64,000 nucleotides of DNA from Acidobacteriaceae bacterium dw_441 (GCA_018449715.1 JAAVVA010000005.1:124001-188000), one strand, 5' to 3'; shown: positions 42,775 through 52,410, counted from the stretch's first letter. Made by a program: numbers and translations. The notes: a model not told the origin generated them from the letters alone.

Positions 42775-42826
42775 ATGCCCCGCCTTGCGCGTGATTTCGT
42801 CCGCGAGGGCTGGGGCATTTCTGTTT
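42775..42826 (+). terminator. Possible terminator after the HNH gene
   Basis: atgcccc / ggggcat ends enclose a partly paired GC-rich middle (ttgcgcg .. cgcgagg), followed by ttctgttt. The stem is long but imperfect. Confidence 0.5.
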
Positions 42827-42995
42827 GACCTGCCTGTGCCCGGCATCGAAAGAGGCAGGTGACTATCGTTTTCGTGGAGGCTCTCCGGTTCGCGCTATCT
42901 TATTGGAAAGCCGTATTCGAGAGATGGTTTGTCGCACCCTGCGGATATGATGATGGTGCAGATAAGACCCGGCAGATGGGTTTTGCGGAGGAAAG

Positions 42996-44057
42996 ATGAA
43001 GTCGGACAGGAAGAGGCAGTTTGGCGCGGTTGTATTCGGCATCGCAGTGACGATTCTTGTCTGGCACTCGAAGGAGCCTTCGGAGGCCGACGCTGTGATG
43101 GCTGCCTCGAAGCTGGCGGCGGTGGGCGGAGGAGTGGCCGGGGCCGCTGGCACCGGAACCTCCGGCAGTGGTCCTCGCATCGCAGGCTGCCCTGTCTTTC
43201 CTGCGGATAACGTGTGGAATACTCCCATCGACAAGCTGCAGGTGGACAAGCATTCGGACGACTACATCCAGCGAATGGGACCGGCTCTCGTGCTGCATCC
43301 CAACTTCGGTTCGGAGGCGACCAACGGTATTCCCATCACGATCATCAAGCCGGGAAGAGCGAGGATTCCAATGTCGTTCGAGTACGGCGACGAGAGCGAC
43401 CACGGCCACTATCCGACGCCCGAGGGCGCGCTGGTGGAGGGCGGCTGGAACTCGCCCACGGACTCGGACCGCCACATCCTGATGGTGGATGAGGGGCGCT
43501 GCGTGCTGACCGAGGTCGGTGGCGTCGTGCAGCAGAAGGACGGAAGTTGGCACGCCGGGGCAGGCATCAAGATGGACCTCACCAGCAACGCCCTGCGCGC
43601 TCCTGACAAGACCTCGACCGACGCGGCGGGGCTGGCGGTTCTTCCCGGTCTGCTGCGCTACGACGAGATCGCCGCAGGCGAGATCAAACACGCTATCCGG
43701 TTTACCACCCCGAAGACGCAGAGGCTCTACGTATGGCCGGCGCGTCATTTTGCGTCGCGCATCACGGACCCGACGTATCCGCCGATGGGTGAGCGGTTCC
43801 GTCTGAAGGCGGACTTTGATATTTCAAAGTTTTCGAAGGAAAATCAGATCATTCTGAAGGGGTTGAAGAAGTACGGAATGATTCTTTCCGATAACGGGGG
43901 CTCCTGGTTCCTCATCGGCGAGCCGGATAAGCGTTGGAACGACGCGGACCTGGCCCGGTTGAAGTCGATCAAGGGAGAGAGCTTCGAGGCCGTGGACGAA
44001 TCGGACTGGCAGATGTTGCCGGATTCGGCACGTGTGGACCCGGTTTCGCTGCACTAG
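42996..44057 (+). CDS. Exported protein of unknown function (CPVFPADNVWN family-like)
   Basis: A 353-residue protein with an N-terminal hydrophobic anchor or signal (FGAVVFGIAVTILVW) and a Gly/Ala/Ser linker to about residue 60. The mature domain starts with GCPVFPADNVWNTPID, followed by YPTPEGALVEGG, HILMVDEGRCVLTE and LYVWPARHFAS. Proteins with this layout occur in several soil bacteria, with no activity assigned. His- and Asp-rich loops may indicate a metal- or glycan-binding site, but that is only inference. The gene stands alone. Confidence 0.7.
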   Translation: MKSDRKRQFGAVVFGIAVTILVWHSKEPSEADAVMAASKLAAVGGGVAGAAGTGTSGSGPRIAGCPVFPADNVWNTPIDKLQVDKHSDDYIQRMGPALVLHPNFGSEATNGIPITIIKPGRARIPMSFEYGDESDHGHYPTPEGALVEGGWNSPTDSDRHILMVDEGRCVLTEVGGVVQQKDGSWHAGAGIKMDLTSNALRAPDKTSTDAAGLAVLPGLLRYDEIAAGEIKHAIRFTTPKTQRLYVWPARHFASRITDPTYPPMGERFRLKADFDISKFSKENQIILKGLKKYGMILSDNGGSWFLIGEPDKRWNDADLARLKSIKGESFEAVDESDWQMLPDSARVDPVSLH

Positions 44058-44116
44058 GAATGATTGCACTACTTTTTTGATCTGGATTTCGATCTCAGGA
44101 CAAGCGGGGAAGAGAG

Positions 44117-44377
44117 ATGGCGTATACAGAACGATATACCTGCGATGTATGCGGGAACCAGAAGGACTCGGATGGATGGTGGCTGGCCTGGGTGGACTGT
44201 TTTCCGGGGCTGCGGCCCGAGCAGGATCAGCCGCTGATCAAGCTGACGCGCTGGCAGATGCATCACGCGCACTCCGAAGGCGTGAAGCACCTGTGCGGCG
44301 CTCGTTGCGCCGGGACCCTGATGGACCGCTGGATGATGGAGCAGCACGAAGACCCGGACGCGCACTGCTCGACCTAG
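44117..44377 (+). CDS. Small zinc-finger-like protein
   Basis: An 86-residue protein with a CDVCG pair at residues 9-13 and HLCGARCAG near residue 60, spaced as in a treble-clef or ribbon zinc site. The middle is rich in Trp (WWLAWVDCF). The C terminus is acidic and His-rich (EQHEDPDAHC). A ribosome-binding site (gggaagagag) precedes it. Function unknown. Confidence 0.65.
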   Translation: MAYTERYTCDVCGNQKDSDGWWLAWVDCFPGLRPEQDQPLIKLTRWQMHHAHSEGVKHLCGARCAGTLMDRWMMEQHEDPDAHCST

Positions 44378-44444
44378 CCTGCGAAGGCAGTGAGCGTCTG
44401 ATACGGTCGTGCGGTTTCGATTCCATGAGTTTTGATCCCATGCC

Positions 44445-44478
44445 CTGCCGCGAGACGGTCGCAACCGTCTCGCGGCAG
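44445..44478. other. Long perfect hairpin downstream of the leftward gene 44483-45433
   Basis: ctgccgcgagacggt and accgtctcgcggcag form a perfect 15-bp stem with a 4-base loop, four bases past the stop codon of the leftward gene. Neither strand shows a T-run, so it could be a transcript 3'-end protector rather than an intrinsic terminator. Confidence 0.6.
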
Positions 44479-44482
44479 TGGT

Positions 44483-45433
44483 TTATTGGGGCTGTTTTGC
44501 CGCTGGCTGCTGCGGTTGCTGCTGGTTCTTGTCGTCGGCTTCAGGAGCGCGGTTGTTGGTGATGTCCTCGCCGTTATAGATAATGCGGCTGGTGGAACGG
44601 AACTGCTTGTAGTCCGTGTAGCGGACGATGTTGCGCATGTGAACGTCCTGGGCCATCGATCCCCCGCCGCCGGGGAAGTGCAGAACACCCTCGGATTTCG
44701 TGTAGGTGGGGAACCAGTACTTGCCGTCGATCTGCTCGTAGTAGGTGGTGAAGGGGGGTTGCAGGTCCTCGTGCCCTCTGCGCGTGTCCTGCGGGACAGT
44801 CTGTCCATTAATGAGGACGATCTGAAAGTCCTTCTGATCGACCCAGACCTTTCCCTGGAAGTAGCGTTTGCCTTTTTCGAGCGTCTTCGGTCCGGCCTCG
44901 AAAAGGTAGGTGTCCAGCTCGTCGATGCGCTGGCGGCCCAGGTACTTGATGTCGTACTGCGGCATGTCTTCGGTGGTCAGGACGAAGGGCAGGCGGTGCT
45001 CGATCTCCTCGAAGTCGGCCGTGGTCATCATCACACGTTCAAGGCTGTTCTGCGGGGCGAAGACGACGTGCTCGTTGCGGCGTCCCTGCTTGTCGAAGAC
45101 GATGTCGGTGACCTGCTGGTACTCGCCGTCCGGTCGGCCCGTGTCGTCGGAGATGGTCTGTACCTTCACGGTCTGGCGGAAGGTGTAGTTCTCCCGCGCG
45201 CGATTGAACTCCGATTCGCGTTCTCCGAAGCGCTTGACGATCTCTTCGACCGTAATGCCGACCGGAGGCGTGGTGTTGAGGGGACCGAAGCCGTCGTCGT
45301 CCGCCGCTGCGCTCGCCGCATGAACGGTCGTGTTCCATTTTGGGACGTGAATAGAAAAAGGAGAAATAAAAGCCGATAAGCAGACGAGAGATGCTGCAAG
45401 GATACTGGCTGTAAATGTTGGGGATGGCTTCAT
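44483..45433 (-). CDS. Exported protein of unknown function, possibly LolA-like fold
   Basis: A 316-residue protein with a signal peptide (MKPSPTFTASILAASLVCLSA). The mature part is made of repeated beta-type strands (YTFRQTVKVQTI, YLFEAGPK, KVWVDQKDFQIVLINGQ, and GKYWFPTYTKSEGVL), which recalls the LolA-type outer-membrane lipoprotein carrier fold. The C-terminal tail is Gln-rich (DDKNQQQPQQPAAKQ). No lipobox is present. The exact role is unknown. A perfect hairpin lies just after its stop codon. Confidence 0.72.
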   Translation of the reverse strand: MKPSPTFTASILAASLVCLSAFISPFSIHVPKWNTTVHAASAAADDDGFGPLNTTPPVGITVEEIVKRFGERESEFNRARENYTFRQTVKVQTISDDTGRPDGEYQQVTDIVFDKQGRRNEHVVFAPQNSLERVMMTTADFEEIEHRLPFVLTTEDMPQYDIKYLGRQRIDELDTYLFEAGPKTLEKGKRYFQGKVWVDQKDFQIVLINGQTVPQDTRRGHEDLQPPFTTYYEQIDGKYWFPTYTKSEGVLHFPGGGGSMAQDVHMRNIVRYTDYKQFRSTSRIIYNGEDITNNRAPEADDKNQQQPQQPAAKQPQ

Positions 45434-45521
45434 CGGATCGTGTGCTCCCTGCTTGAAGACAGGGCCGGTGCAGTCACGAGCCCTCTTTACAGGATAGACG
45501 CGGCAGACGGAGGTTTGGTTG

Positions 45522-46232
45522 ATGCTGGCGGAATGGCAGCGGATTTGGCCTCATCTGGTCTACGGGACGATGTTGTTCGTGCTGGTCGGCGCCGTGTGGG
45601 CCTTTCGTCTTCGATTGGCAGCCCTTCAGCGGGTCTGCGAGAGGGAGCGGCGGGGACGCGAGGAGATGGAAGCCTATGTGCGTCTGGATACGCGGATGCG
45701 ACGCGAAGGCGACATCAGGGGTCTGGGTAGCCGCGTATGCCGTGCGATTAAAGCGAAAAGTAACTTCCGCCGCGTCGCGATGATGGCCAGGGACGGCTAT
45801 GGGAAGCTGCATCTTGTTGGAAGAGAAGGGCTGGACGACGAGGTGGTGGCTGCGGCGGAGAGGGCGGTTAAGGTGCTCTTCGGAGGTGGGTGGAAGGACG
45901 CGCTTCGGATGGGGGAGTCCAGCGCGGTGGTTCCGCTGGAAGGCTACCAGGGGCGCATTCTTGTGGTGCCGATCGGCACGGTGGACGAGTGGCGTTCCGG
46001 CTCCGGGGTGCTGCTGCTCTGCGCCGACAGCATTCTGGAGGTTCCTCGCAGGCTGGCCGACGAAGCCGTAATCGCGGTGGAGGCTCTGGCGGCAAAGCTG
46101 GCGATTGTGCTGGAGGGAAGGCCGGGGCTGTTTTCGCGTCAGTCCGGCAGAAAGGTGTATCCCTTCCGGGTCGTCCCGAAGAAGGACCCCAAGGATCCGG
46201 AAGAGCTGAAGGATGCGGGCGTCTCCCTGTAA
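45522..46232 (+). CDS. Membrane-anchored GAF-like domain protein
   Basis: A 236-residue protein. One N-terminal membrane helix (LVYGTMLFVLVGAVWAFRL) is followed by a short coiled coil (ERERRGREEMEAYV). A GAF-like ligand-binding domain covers about residues 65-205 (VCRAIKAKSNFRRVAMMARDGYGKLHLVGREGL, SSAVVPLEG, and GRILVVPIG). No kinase or cyclase output domain is present. The start ATG is immediately preceded by an in-frame TTG. It is followed by recX 40 bases on. Confidence 0.68.
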   Translation: MLAEWQRIWPHLVYGTMLFVLVGAVWAFRLRLAALQRVCERERRGREEMEAYVRLDTRMRREGDIRGLGSRVCRAIKAKSNFRRVAMMARDGYGKLHLVGREGLDDEVVAAAERAVKVLFGGGWKDALRMGESSAVVPLEGYQGRILVVPIGTVDEWRSGSGVLLLCADSILEVPRRLADEAVIAVEALAAKLAIVLEGRPGLFSRQSGRKVYPFRVVPKKDPKDPEELKDAGVSL

Positions 46233-46272
46233 GGTGCGCGGCGTTATAGACTGACGCGGGAGCACTACGGGC

Positions 46273-46824
46273 ATGGCGTTTGCGCGAGCGAAGAAAAAGA
46301 AGGAGCCGCTGAGCGAACCGGCCCTGTTGGACTATGCCGTCGGGATGCTGGCCCGAAAGATGCGCTCAGTGCGCGACCTGAAGCGCCTGATGCGGACACG
46401 TGTGGAAGAGGGCGAGGCAGGCGAGCAGAGGATAGACCGTGTCGTAGCTCGCCTGAAAGAGCTTAACTACCTGAGCGATACGCAATTTGCCGCCGACTAT
46501 ACGAGGCTTCGCAAGGAGAACGAGAAGTTCGGCCGCAGGCGGGTGCAGCAGGGCCTCGTGCAGCGGGGCATCCATAAGGATCTGATCGCCTCCACCTTGT
46601 CGACGGCCTACGAGGACGTGGACGAGGTCGCGCTGGCCCGCCAGTATATCGAGCGCAAGAGGATGAAGCGTCCCGAGGGCGAGGACGCGAAGAAGCAGGC
46701 TGCCCGAGTGATGGGACGGCTGATGCGAGCAGGGTTTTCCTCGAACGCGATCTTCAAGGTGCTGCGGTCGTGGGACGTCGAGATCGACGAGACGGACGAA
46801 CCGTCGGTCGAGGACGAGCCATAG
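46273..46824 (+). CDS. recX: Regulatory protein RecX
   Basis: RecX binds RecA filaments and limits their activity. The 183-residue protein shows three-helix repeats: LLDYAVGMLARKMRSVRDLKRLM, LKELNYLSDTQFAADYTRLR, KFGRRRVQQGLVQRGIHKDLI. The C terminus (RVMGRLMRAGFSSNAIFKVLR) fits the last repeat. recA is not adjacent in this window. It ends three bases before the stop of the convergent antiporter gene. Confidence 0.9.
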   Translation: MAFARAKKKKEPLSEPALLDYAVGMLARKMRSVRDLKRLMRTRVEEGEAGEQRIDRVVARLKELNYLSDTQFAADYTRLRKENEKFGRRRVQQGLVQRGIHKDLIASTLSTAYEDVDEVALARQYIERKRMKRPEGEDAKKQAARVMGRLMRAGFSSNAIFKVLRSWDVEIDETDEPSVEDEP

Positions 46825-46827
46825 CCT

Positions 46828-48456
46828 TTATTCGCTCTGCAACGTCGCCTCGGTGGTATCGAGCTTGTTCAGCAGGGGCCGGGCCGCCTTCTGGTCCAGA
46901 AGACGGTTTTCGATCAGCCGCTGAATCTCGCGTCTCTCCTCCCGCACGGCGTCGAGCCGCAGCTTTCGTTCGGCGATGCGTAGCGCTCCTGCCTGCGTGT
47001 GGTTGGGACTGTCTCCGCTGAAGGCCTCGATGCGCCGCCGGTAGTAATCCAGCAGGCGGGAGGCAATTCCGGCGTAGCCATCGGCGATGTCGCCGTACTG
47101 GTTTGCGGAGGCCTTGGCCTCCTCCAGCAGCCGGATTGCCGCGTGCGCGGCTGCGATGCGGGCGTTCCTCCTCTGGACCTCTGCGGAGGCCTCCGGTGGC
47201 TCTTCCACCCCCTTCATCACCAGCGGCAGACCGATGGAGGCCGCCAGCAGGGAGAAGACGATCACTCCTGTCGCCAGCAGAATCGTGAGATCGCGGCCCG
47301 GAAACGGAGCGCCGTTGTCGAGGATGAGCGGGATCGAAAGCGCCGCCGCAAGCGTCACCGCTCCTCGAACCCCGGCCAGCATGGTCGCCGCCAACAGCCG
47401 CTTCGGAGTCGGTCTGCGCACGTCGCCATTTTTCCTCTGGCGATAAAACGACCACTTCAGCGAGGACCATGTCCATAGGAAGCGCAGCAGCCCGAGGAAC
47501 AGGGTGATGCTGAGGACGAATCCTGCCAGCACCCAGGGAGAGCGGAAACCCTCCTGCTGAAGTATGCCGGGGATGCTTTTTGCGATCGCCGGAAACTGAA
47601 GCCCCAACAGGATAAAGATCAGGCCGTTGAAGGTGTATTCGACGAGGTCGATCACGGCGGCTGATTTGATGCGTGCCTCCGCCTCGGGAACGTCCTGCAG
47701 CACCCAGCTGCTCATGAAGCCCGCGGCCACGGCGGCCAGAATGCCGGAGAGGTGAAGGTGCTCCGCCGCGAGATACGCCGCGAACGGAAGCAGCAGGAAG
47801 ACCAGGATTCGGGCCGCCGGGTGGCCGCCGACGATGGTTTCAGTCCTCTGCTCGGCGCGCAGAACGATGTAGGAGATCAGCGCTCCGATGGCGACTCCCC
47901 CGAGCGAAACCTCAAGAAATGTGAGGGTTGCAACGCCGGGAGAGAAGGTTCCCGTGATGGCTGCGGCCACGGCGAACCGAAAGCAGACAAGGCCCGACGC
48001 ATCGTTCAGCAGCGCCTCTCCCTCCAGCAAGTGCATCAGCCGCGAGGGCAGGCGCGCTCCCTTGATGGAGCCGGCGACGGCGACGGCGTCGGTGGGGGAG
48101 AGCACGGCGGCCAGGGCAAAGCTCGCCGCCAGCGGCATGCTCGGGATGATCCAGTGGATGAAGTATCCGGCTCCGAAGACCGTGAACAGGACCAGACCGA
48201 CCGCCATCTGCAGGATGGGCCTTCGCAGACTGATGAACTCGACGCGTGGGAAGCGGTACGCCTCCACGTAGAGCAGGGGGGCGATAAACAGCAGCAGAAA
48301 CAGCGACGGATCCAGCGCGCTGTGGACTCCGAAACCGGCCAGCAGGATTCCGATGACGATCTGGAGCAGGGGAAGAGGAATACGCGTCACCAGCGAGGTC
48401 ACGCGAGATAGTGCCACGGCAAACAAAAGCAGCAGGATGGTGGTAAGTTGCTCCAA
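46828..48456 (-). CDS. CPA1-family Na+/H+ antiporter
   Basis: A 542-residue inner-membrane antiporter with about 12 membrane segments in the first 410 residues. The ion-binding motifs are LSPTDAVAVAG, near residue 120, and EGEALLNDASGLVC, near residue 145; the Asp pair in ND marks electroneutral CPA1/NhaP-type exchangers. The last 110 residues are cytoplasmic helices (VQRRNARIAAAHAAIRLLEEAKA...). It exchanges sodium for protons and helps pH and salt balance. The nearest named relative is YjcE/NhaP, but the sodium/potassium choice is not readable from the sequence. Confidence 0.92.
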   Translation of the reverse strand: MEQLTTILLLLFAVALSRVTSLVTRIPLPLLQIVIGILLAGFGVHSALDPSLFLLLFIAPLLYVEAYRFPRVEFISLRRPILQMAVGLVLFTVFGAGYFIHWIIPSMPLAASFALAAVLSPTDAVAVAGSIKGARLPSRLMHLLEGEALLNDASGLVCFRFAVAAAITGTFSPGVATLTFLEVSLGGVAIGALISYIVLRAEQRTETIVGGHPAARILVFLLLPFAAYLAAEHLHLSGILAAVAAGFMSSWVLQDVPEAEARIKSAAVIDLVEYTFNGLIFILLGLQFPAIAKSIPGILQQEGFRSPWVLAGFVLSITLFLGLLRFLWTWSSLKWSFYRQRKNGDVRRPTPKRLLAATMLAGVRGAVTLAAALSIPLILDNGAPFPGRDLTILLATGVIVFSLLAASIGLPLVMKGVEEPPEASAEVQRRNARIAAAHAAIRLLEEAKASANQYGDIADGYAGIASRLLDYYRRRIEAFSGDSPNHTQAGALRIAERKLRLDAVREERREIQRLIENRLLDQKAARPLLNKLDTTEATLQSE

Positions 48457-48615
48457 AGGCAGTTCCTCGGAAAGTTCTTTTTATGGGGATTAAGATGCCG
48501 GGAGGGTAGCCGGGGGTTCCGGCATAGGGCTTATGTCTGTAGCGGTAGCCTTCTTAGAGAGTTATAAATCTTCCTCGTTCCAAAAACACGTAATGTAAGC
48601 AGGAGGAGCTTTTCT

Positions 48616-50184
48616 ATGGGCAGTAATCTTCTCGTCCGCGCCTGCGCCGGACTCTCTCTCGCCGCGTGCGCGCTTGTGCCACAGCTTGTCGCACAGCCCG
48701 CGCAAACTGCCTCACCGGCTGCGGCCGACGCTCCCGCGGTGGAAAAGCAGTATGACCTTCTGCTCAAGGGTGGTCATGTCATCGATGTGAAGAACAACAT
48801 CGACGCCATCCGCGACGTCGCCATCAAGGACGGAAAGATCGCGAAGATCGCCGTGGGCATCCCTGCGGACTCCGCCATTCGGACCGTGAACGTGACGGGC
48901 CTGTATGTTACCCCCGGCCTCATCGATATCCACGTTCATGTCTTCTGGGGACTCACCAAGAACGACTATGCGGGCGGCGACTGGAGCGTGATGCCCGACG
49001 GTTACACACTTAAGTCCGGCGTGACCACGGTGGTCGATGCCGGTTCCGCGGGCTGGCGCAACTTCGATGTCTTCAAGGAGCGCGTGATCGACCGCTCGCA
49101 GACCCGCGTTCTCGCCATGCTGAACATCGTGGGCAACGGCATGGGCAGCGGCGGGATCGAGCAGAACAAGGAAGACATGGACGGCGAGAAGACCGGCGAG
49201 ATGGCTCTCAAGTACCCCGGCCTCATCGTCGGTGTGAAGAGCGCCCACTTCACCGGGCCCGAGTGGCTTCCCTACGACCAGGCGATCAAGGCGGGCACGA
49301 TGGCGCACATCCCGGTGATGATCGACTACGGCTCGCGCCGCGTCGAGCGCCCGCTCGAGCAGCTGCTTGAGTCGAAGCTGCGTCCCGGCGATATCTACAC
49401 GCATGCCTTCAGCGGCAACCGTGGCGAGCAGGACGAGGCGACCGGCGGCCCCGGCAAGGGCATGTGGGAGGGTCGCAAGCGCGGCATCTACTTCGATGTG
49501 GGCCACGGGCAGAGCAGCTTTAACTTCTCCGTCGCCGTGCCGCTCATCAAGGCGGGATTCATCCCCGACTCGATCTCGACCGACATTCACACCGACAACC
49601 TGAACGAAGGCCTGAAGGATCAGCTCACGACGGCCAACAAGTTCCTCGCAATGGGGCTTCCTGTGAAGGAAGTAATCGCCGAGATGACCTGGCATCCCGC
49701 AGTCGAGGTCCAGCAGACGCAGCTCGGTCAACTCTCCGAGGGAGCGATTGCCGACATCGCGGTGCTCAATCTTCGCCACGGCGACTTCGGATACATCGAC
49801 GGCTCGGGATATGTCATGAAGGGCCACGAGAAGCTGGAGTGCGAGCTGACGCTGATGAACGGCAAGTTCGTCTATGACCTGAACGGCCGCGCCTCCGATC
49901 CGTGGGATCAGCCCATCAGCGCTTCGGCGAAGCAGGCGAAGAAGTGGACCTCGCTCCGCATTCCGACCGGCCAGCGCCCGTCCAACCCGCAGGCCGCGGC
50001 TCGCATGTCGCGCTTCCCGGCGCGGTGGCAGCCGTACACGGTTGATGCGAGCGGCAAGGTTACGGTGAAGCCGAACGCGAAGCTCGTTCCGGCCGGGACG
50101 AAGGCTCCGAAGCTGGATGTTCCTCCTCCCGCAGCCACATGGGCCACGCCTCCAGCGGACTCGTGGCCTGCGGCAAAGAAGTAG
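48616..50184 (+). CDS. Exported amidohydrolase/deacetylase-family metallohydrolase
   Basis: A 522-residue protein with a signal peptide ending near PQLVAQ. The amidohydrolase fold has PGLIDIHVHVF (metal HxH), a Lys in VGVKSAHFTGP that is probably carbamylated, a His in YTHAFSGN, a His in FDVGHGQSSF and Asp in SISTDIHTDN. This layout matches the dihydroorotase-like deacetylase group, which includes cytosolic enzymes; export here is unusual. Substrate unknown. The C-terminal 80 residues are Pro/Ala/Lys-rich. A strong terminator follows. Confidence 0.9.
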   Translation: MGSNLLVRACAGLSLAACALVPQLVAQPAQTASPAAADAPAVEKQYDLLLKGGHVIDVKNNIDAIRDVAIKDGKIAKIAVGIPADSAIRTVNVTGLYVTPGLIDIHVHVFWGLTKNDYAGGDWSVMPDGYTLKSGVTTVVDAGSAGWRNFDVFKERVIDRSQTRVLAMLNIVGNGMGSGGIEQNKEDMDGEKTGEMALKYPGLIVGVKSAHFTGPEWLPYDQAIKAGTMAHIPVMIDYGSRRVERPLEQLLESKLRPGDIYTHAFSGNRGEQDEATGGPGKGMWEGRKRGIYFDVGHGQSSFNFSVAVPLIKAGFIPDSISTDIHTDNLNEGLKDQLTTANKFLAMGLPVKEVIAEMTWHPAVEVQQTQLGQLSEGAIADIAVLNLRHGDFGYIDGSGYVMKGHEKLECELTLMNGKFVYDLNGRASDPWDQPISASAKQAKKWTSLRIPTGQRPSNPQAAARMSRFPARWQPYTVDASGKVTVKPNAKLVPAGTKAPKLDVPPPAATWATPPADSWPAAKK

Positions 50185-50205
50185 CAAAGAAACCGAAGCA
50201 AAAGG

Positions 50206-50241
50206 AGACTGCGCCCTTATCCGGGGCGCAGTCGCTTTTTT
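50206..50241 (+). terminator. Rho-independent terminator after the amidohydrolase gene
   Basis: gactgcgccc / gggcgcagtc pair in a 10-bp stem with a short loop, followed by gctttttt. Confidence 0.88.
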
Positions 50242-50392
50242 AAGAGGAAGCCTCAGCCTCTTTCTTTTCTTTAGTTTTTTACTTGAACATCAATTTTCAC
50301 CGTCGTATAAATGTCGAACGCAGACATCTGGGACCCGGCATGAATAGGCGTTAGACCTTTCCTGCATCAATGCGCCTGCGTGTAAAGGCTGA

Positions 50393-52384
50393 GTGGCTGC
50401 AATGTACGATTTTCTGCGATCAGGTCTGAAGTCAGGTTTTGGAATCCAGCTCATCGTCGGCTGGTTTCTATTTTTCCCCATCTCCGCGCTGGCGAAAGAG
50501 AGCGCGCCGGACTGGGTTCGTTCTGCTGCATCCCAGACGCTTCCCACCTATCCAGCGGCGACGAAGGCCGTTGTCCTGCTCGACGACACGACTTACACGG
50601 TCAACCCTGACGGCACCGCCGTCGAGCACTTCCGAACCGTCATCCGGATTCTTCGCCCGCAGGGGCGCGACGAGGGAATTGTCTTCGTCCCTTTCGATAA
50701 GGACCGGAAGATTCTTTCGATGCACGTGTGGAGCATCGACCCTGCCGGTCATGAGTACGTTCTCAACGACAAGGAGATGGTCGAGTTCGGCTATCCCGGC
50801 CAGGGAAATCTCTACGAAGACGACCGCATCCGCTCCGCCCGTCCTCCGGGCCGCGACCCCGGCGGCACCATCGCCTACGAGTACGAACAGCGGATGCTGC
50901 CCTATATCGCCGAAAAGACCTGGTTCTTTCAGCGCGATACTCCTAGGCTCCGTCAGGTCTTCACGCTCGAGCTTCCTCCCGGCTACACCTACACCACCGT
51001 ATGGGCGCACCACTCCGTGGTGAAGGAGGCCGATCTTGAGAGCCGCCGCTGGCGCTGGGAGCTGAACGACGTCCCCTCCATCGACCTGGAGCACGTCCTC
51101 CACAGCCCCTCCGGGCATGCCCTGGCTGGAAGGATGACTGTCCGTTATGCTCCTGCGGCCAATCTCTCCAACAACGGTTGGCAGGCCATCGGCGAGTGGT
51201 ACGACCGTCTCTCGCACGACCGGCTTGCCTCTTCCCCGGAGCTTACCGCCAAGACCGCCGAGCTTACTGCGGGCAAGACCGACTTCTATGAGAAGACCGA
51301 GCCGGTCGCCGAGTTCGTCCAGAAGCAGGTCCGCTACTTCGTCATCGAGATGGGCATTGGAGGCTATCAGCCCCACTTCGCAGCCGACATCTATCGCAAC
51401 CTCTATGGCGACTGCAAGGACAAGGCCACGCTGCTTTCGTCCATGCTCTCCACCGTGGGCATCCACGCGGCGCTCCTGATGGTTGATAGTCGTCGCGGAG
51501 TCATCGACCCGGACGCTCCTTCGATCGTTGGGAACCACATGGTTACCGCAATCGAGATCCCCAACGGCTATAACTCTCCGAAGCTGAAGAGTGTCGTCAC
51601 CGCGAAGACCGGACGTCGCTACCTTATCTTCGATCCCACGTGGGAGAAGACTCCGTTCGGCCAGCTTGAGCACGGGCTGCAGGGAAGCTACGGCGTCCTG
51701 ATGGAAGGTTCGGACAGTCAGGTGATCGCTCTGCCCCTGCTCTCTCCTGAGCTGAATACCGTTCATCGCACCGGCACGCTGCAGCTTACTCCAGAGGGAA
51801 CCCTCAAGGGTCACGTGACCGAGGATCGCTTCGGCGATCTTTCGGACAACCGCCGCGCTCTCTACACGCACGCCAGCGCGAAGGAGCAGGACGAGTATCT
51901 CGACCACGCCCTGGGACGCGATTTCACCGCCTTCAAGGTCTCCGATGTGAAGGTGGAGAACGCGGAGGCGCTCAACAAGAACCTCACTGTCTCCTACAAC
52001 ATCGATGTGGACCAGTACGCCCGCGCGATGGGGCCGCTTCTCACCGTTCGCCCGCGTGTGCTGGGCGAAGAGGCTCCCTCGGTCGACACCAGGCCAAGGA
52101 AGGTTCCCATCGACCTGCGCGAGACGATGCAGGTGAAGGATGAGTACGACATCGAGCTTCCCGACGGGTTTGCGGTCGATGAGCTTCCCGAGGCGGTGCA
52201 CGCTGACATGGGCTTCGCGTCGTATGAAAGCTCCACCAGTGTGAAGGGCAACACCATCCACTATGCGCGGACGTACACCGTTCGCCAGGTCGTTCTCGCT
52301 CCCGAGAAGTACGAGGACCTGCAAAAGCTTTCGGGCATCATCGCAACCGACGAACAGAGCCGGGCTGTTCTCAAGAAGAAGTGA
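50393..52384 (+). CDS. Exported DUF3857 protein with intact transglutaminase-like triad
   Basis: A 663-residue protein from a GTG start (ATG at 50402 is the alternative), with a signal peptide (GFGIQLIVGWFLFFPISALA). A DUF3857 beta domain spans about residues 55-270. A transglutaminase-like domain follows with all three catalytic residues: Cys341 in GDCKDKA, His382 in GNHMV and Asp414 in FDPTW. A C-terminal beta domain of about 200 residues finishes it. It probably acts as a periplasmic peptidase or transglutaminase. It is followed directly by a second DUF3857 gene. Confidence 0.88.
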   Translation: MAAMYDFLRSGLKSGFGIQLIVGWFLFFPISALAKESAPDWVRSAASQTLPTYPAATKAVVLLDDTTYTVNPDGTAVEHFRTVIRILRPQGRDEGIVFVPFDKDRKILSMHVWSIDPAGHEYVLNDKEMVEFGYPGQGNLYEDDRIRSARPPGRDPGGTIAYEYEQRMLPYIAEKTWFFQRDTPRLRQVFTLELPPGYTYTTVWAHHSVVKEADLESRRWRWELNDVPSIDLEHVLHSPSGHALAGRMTVRYAPAANLSNNGWQAIGEWYDRLSHDRLASSPELTAKTAELTAGKTDFYEKTEPVAEFVQKQVRYFVIEMGIGGYQPHFAADIYRNLYGDCKDKATLLSSMLSTVGIHAALLMVDSRRGVIDPDAPSIVGNHMVTAIEIPNGYNSPKLKSVVTAKTGRRYLIFDPTWEKTPFGQLEHGLQGSYGVLMEGSDSQVIALPLLSPELNTVHRTGTLQLTPEGTLKGHVTEDRFGDLSDNRRALYTHASAKEQDEYLDHALGRDFTAFKVSDVKVENAEALNKNLTVSYNIDVDQYARAMGPLLTVRPRVLGEEAPSVDTRPRKVPIDLRETMQVKDEYDIELPDGFAVDELPEAVHADMGFASYESSTSVKGNTIHYARTYTVRQVVLAPEKYEDLQKLSGIIATDEQSRAVLKKK

Positions 52385-52410
52385 AACATCGCAGAGAAAG
52401 AGAGAAGAAA

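Noticed and set aside
51809..51820. Perfect palindrome GGTCACGTGACC in the first DUF3857 gene
   Set aside because: It has the CACGTG core but the arms do not fit parS, and it lies alone inside coding sequence.
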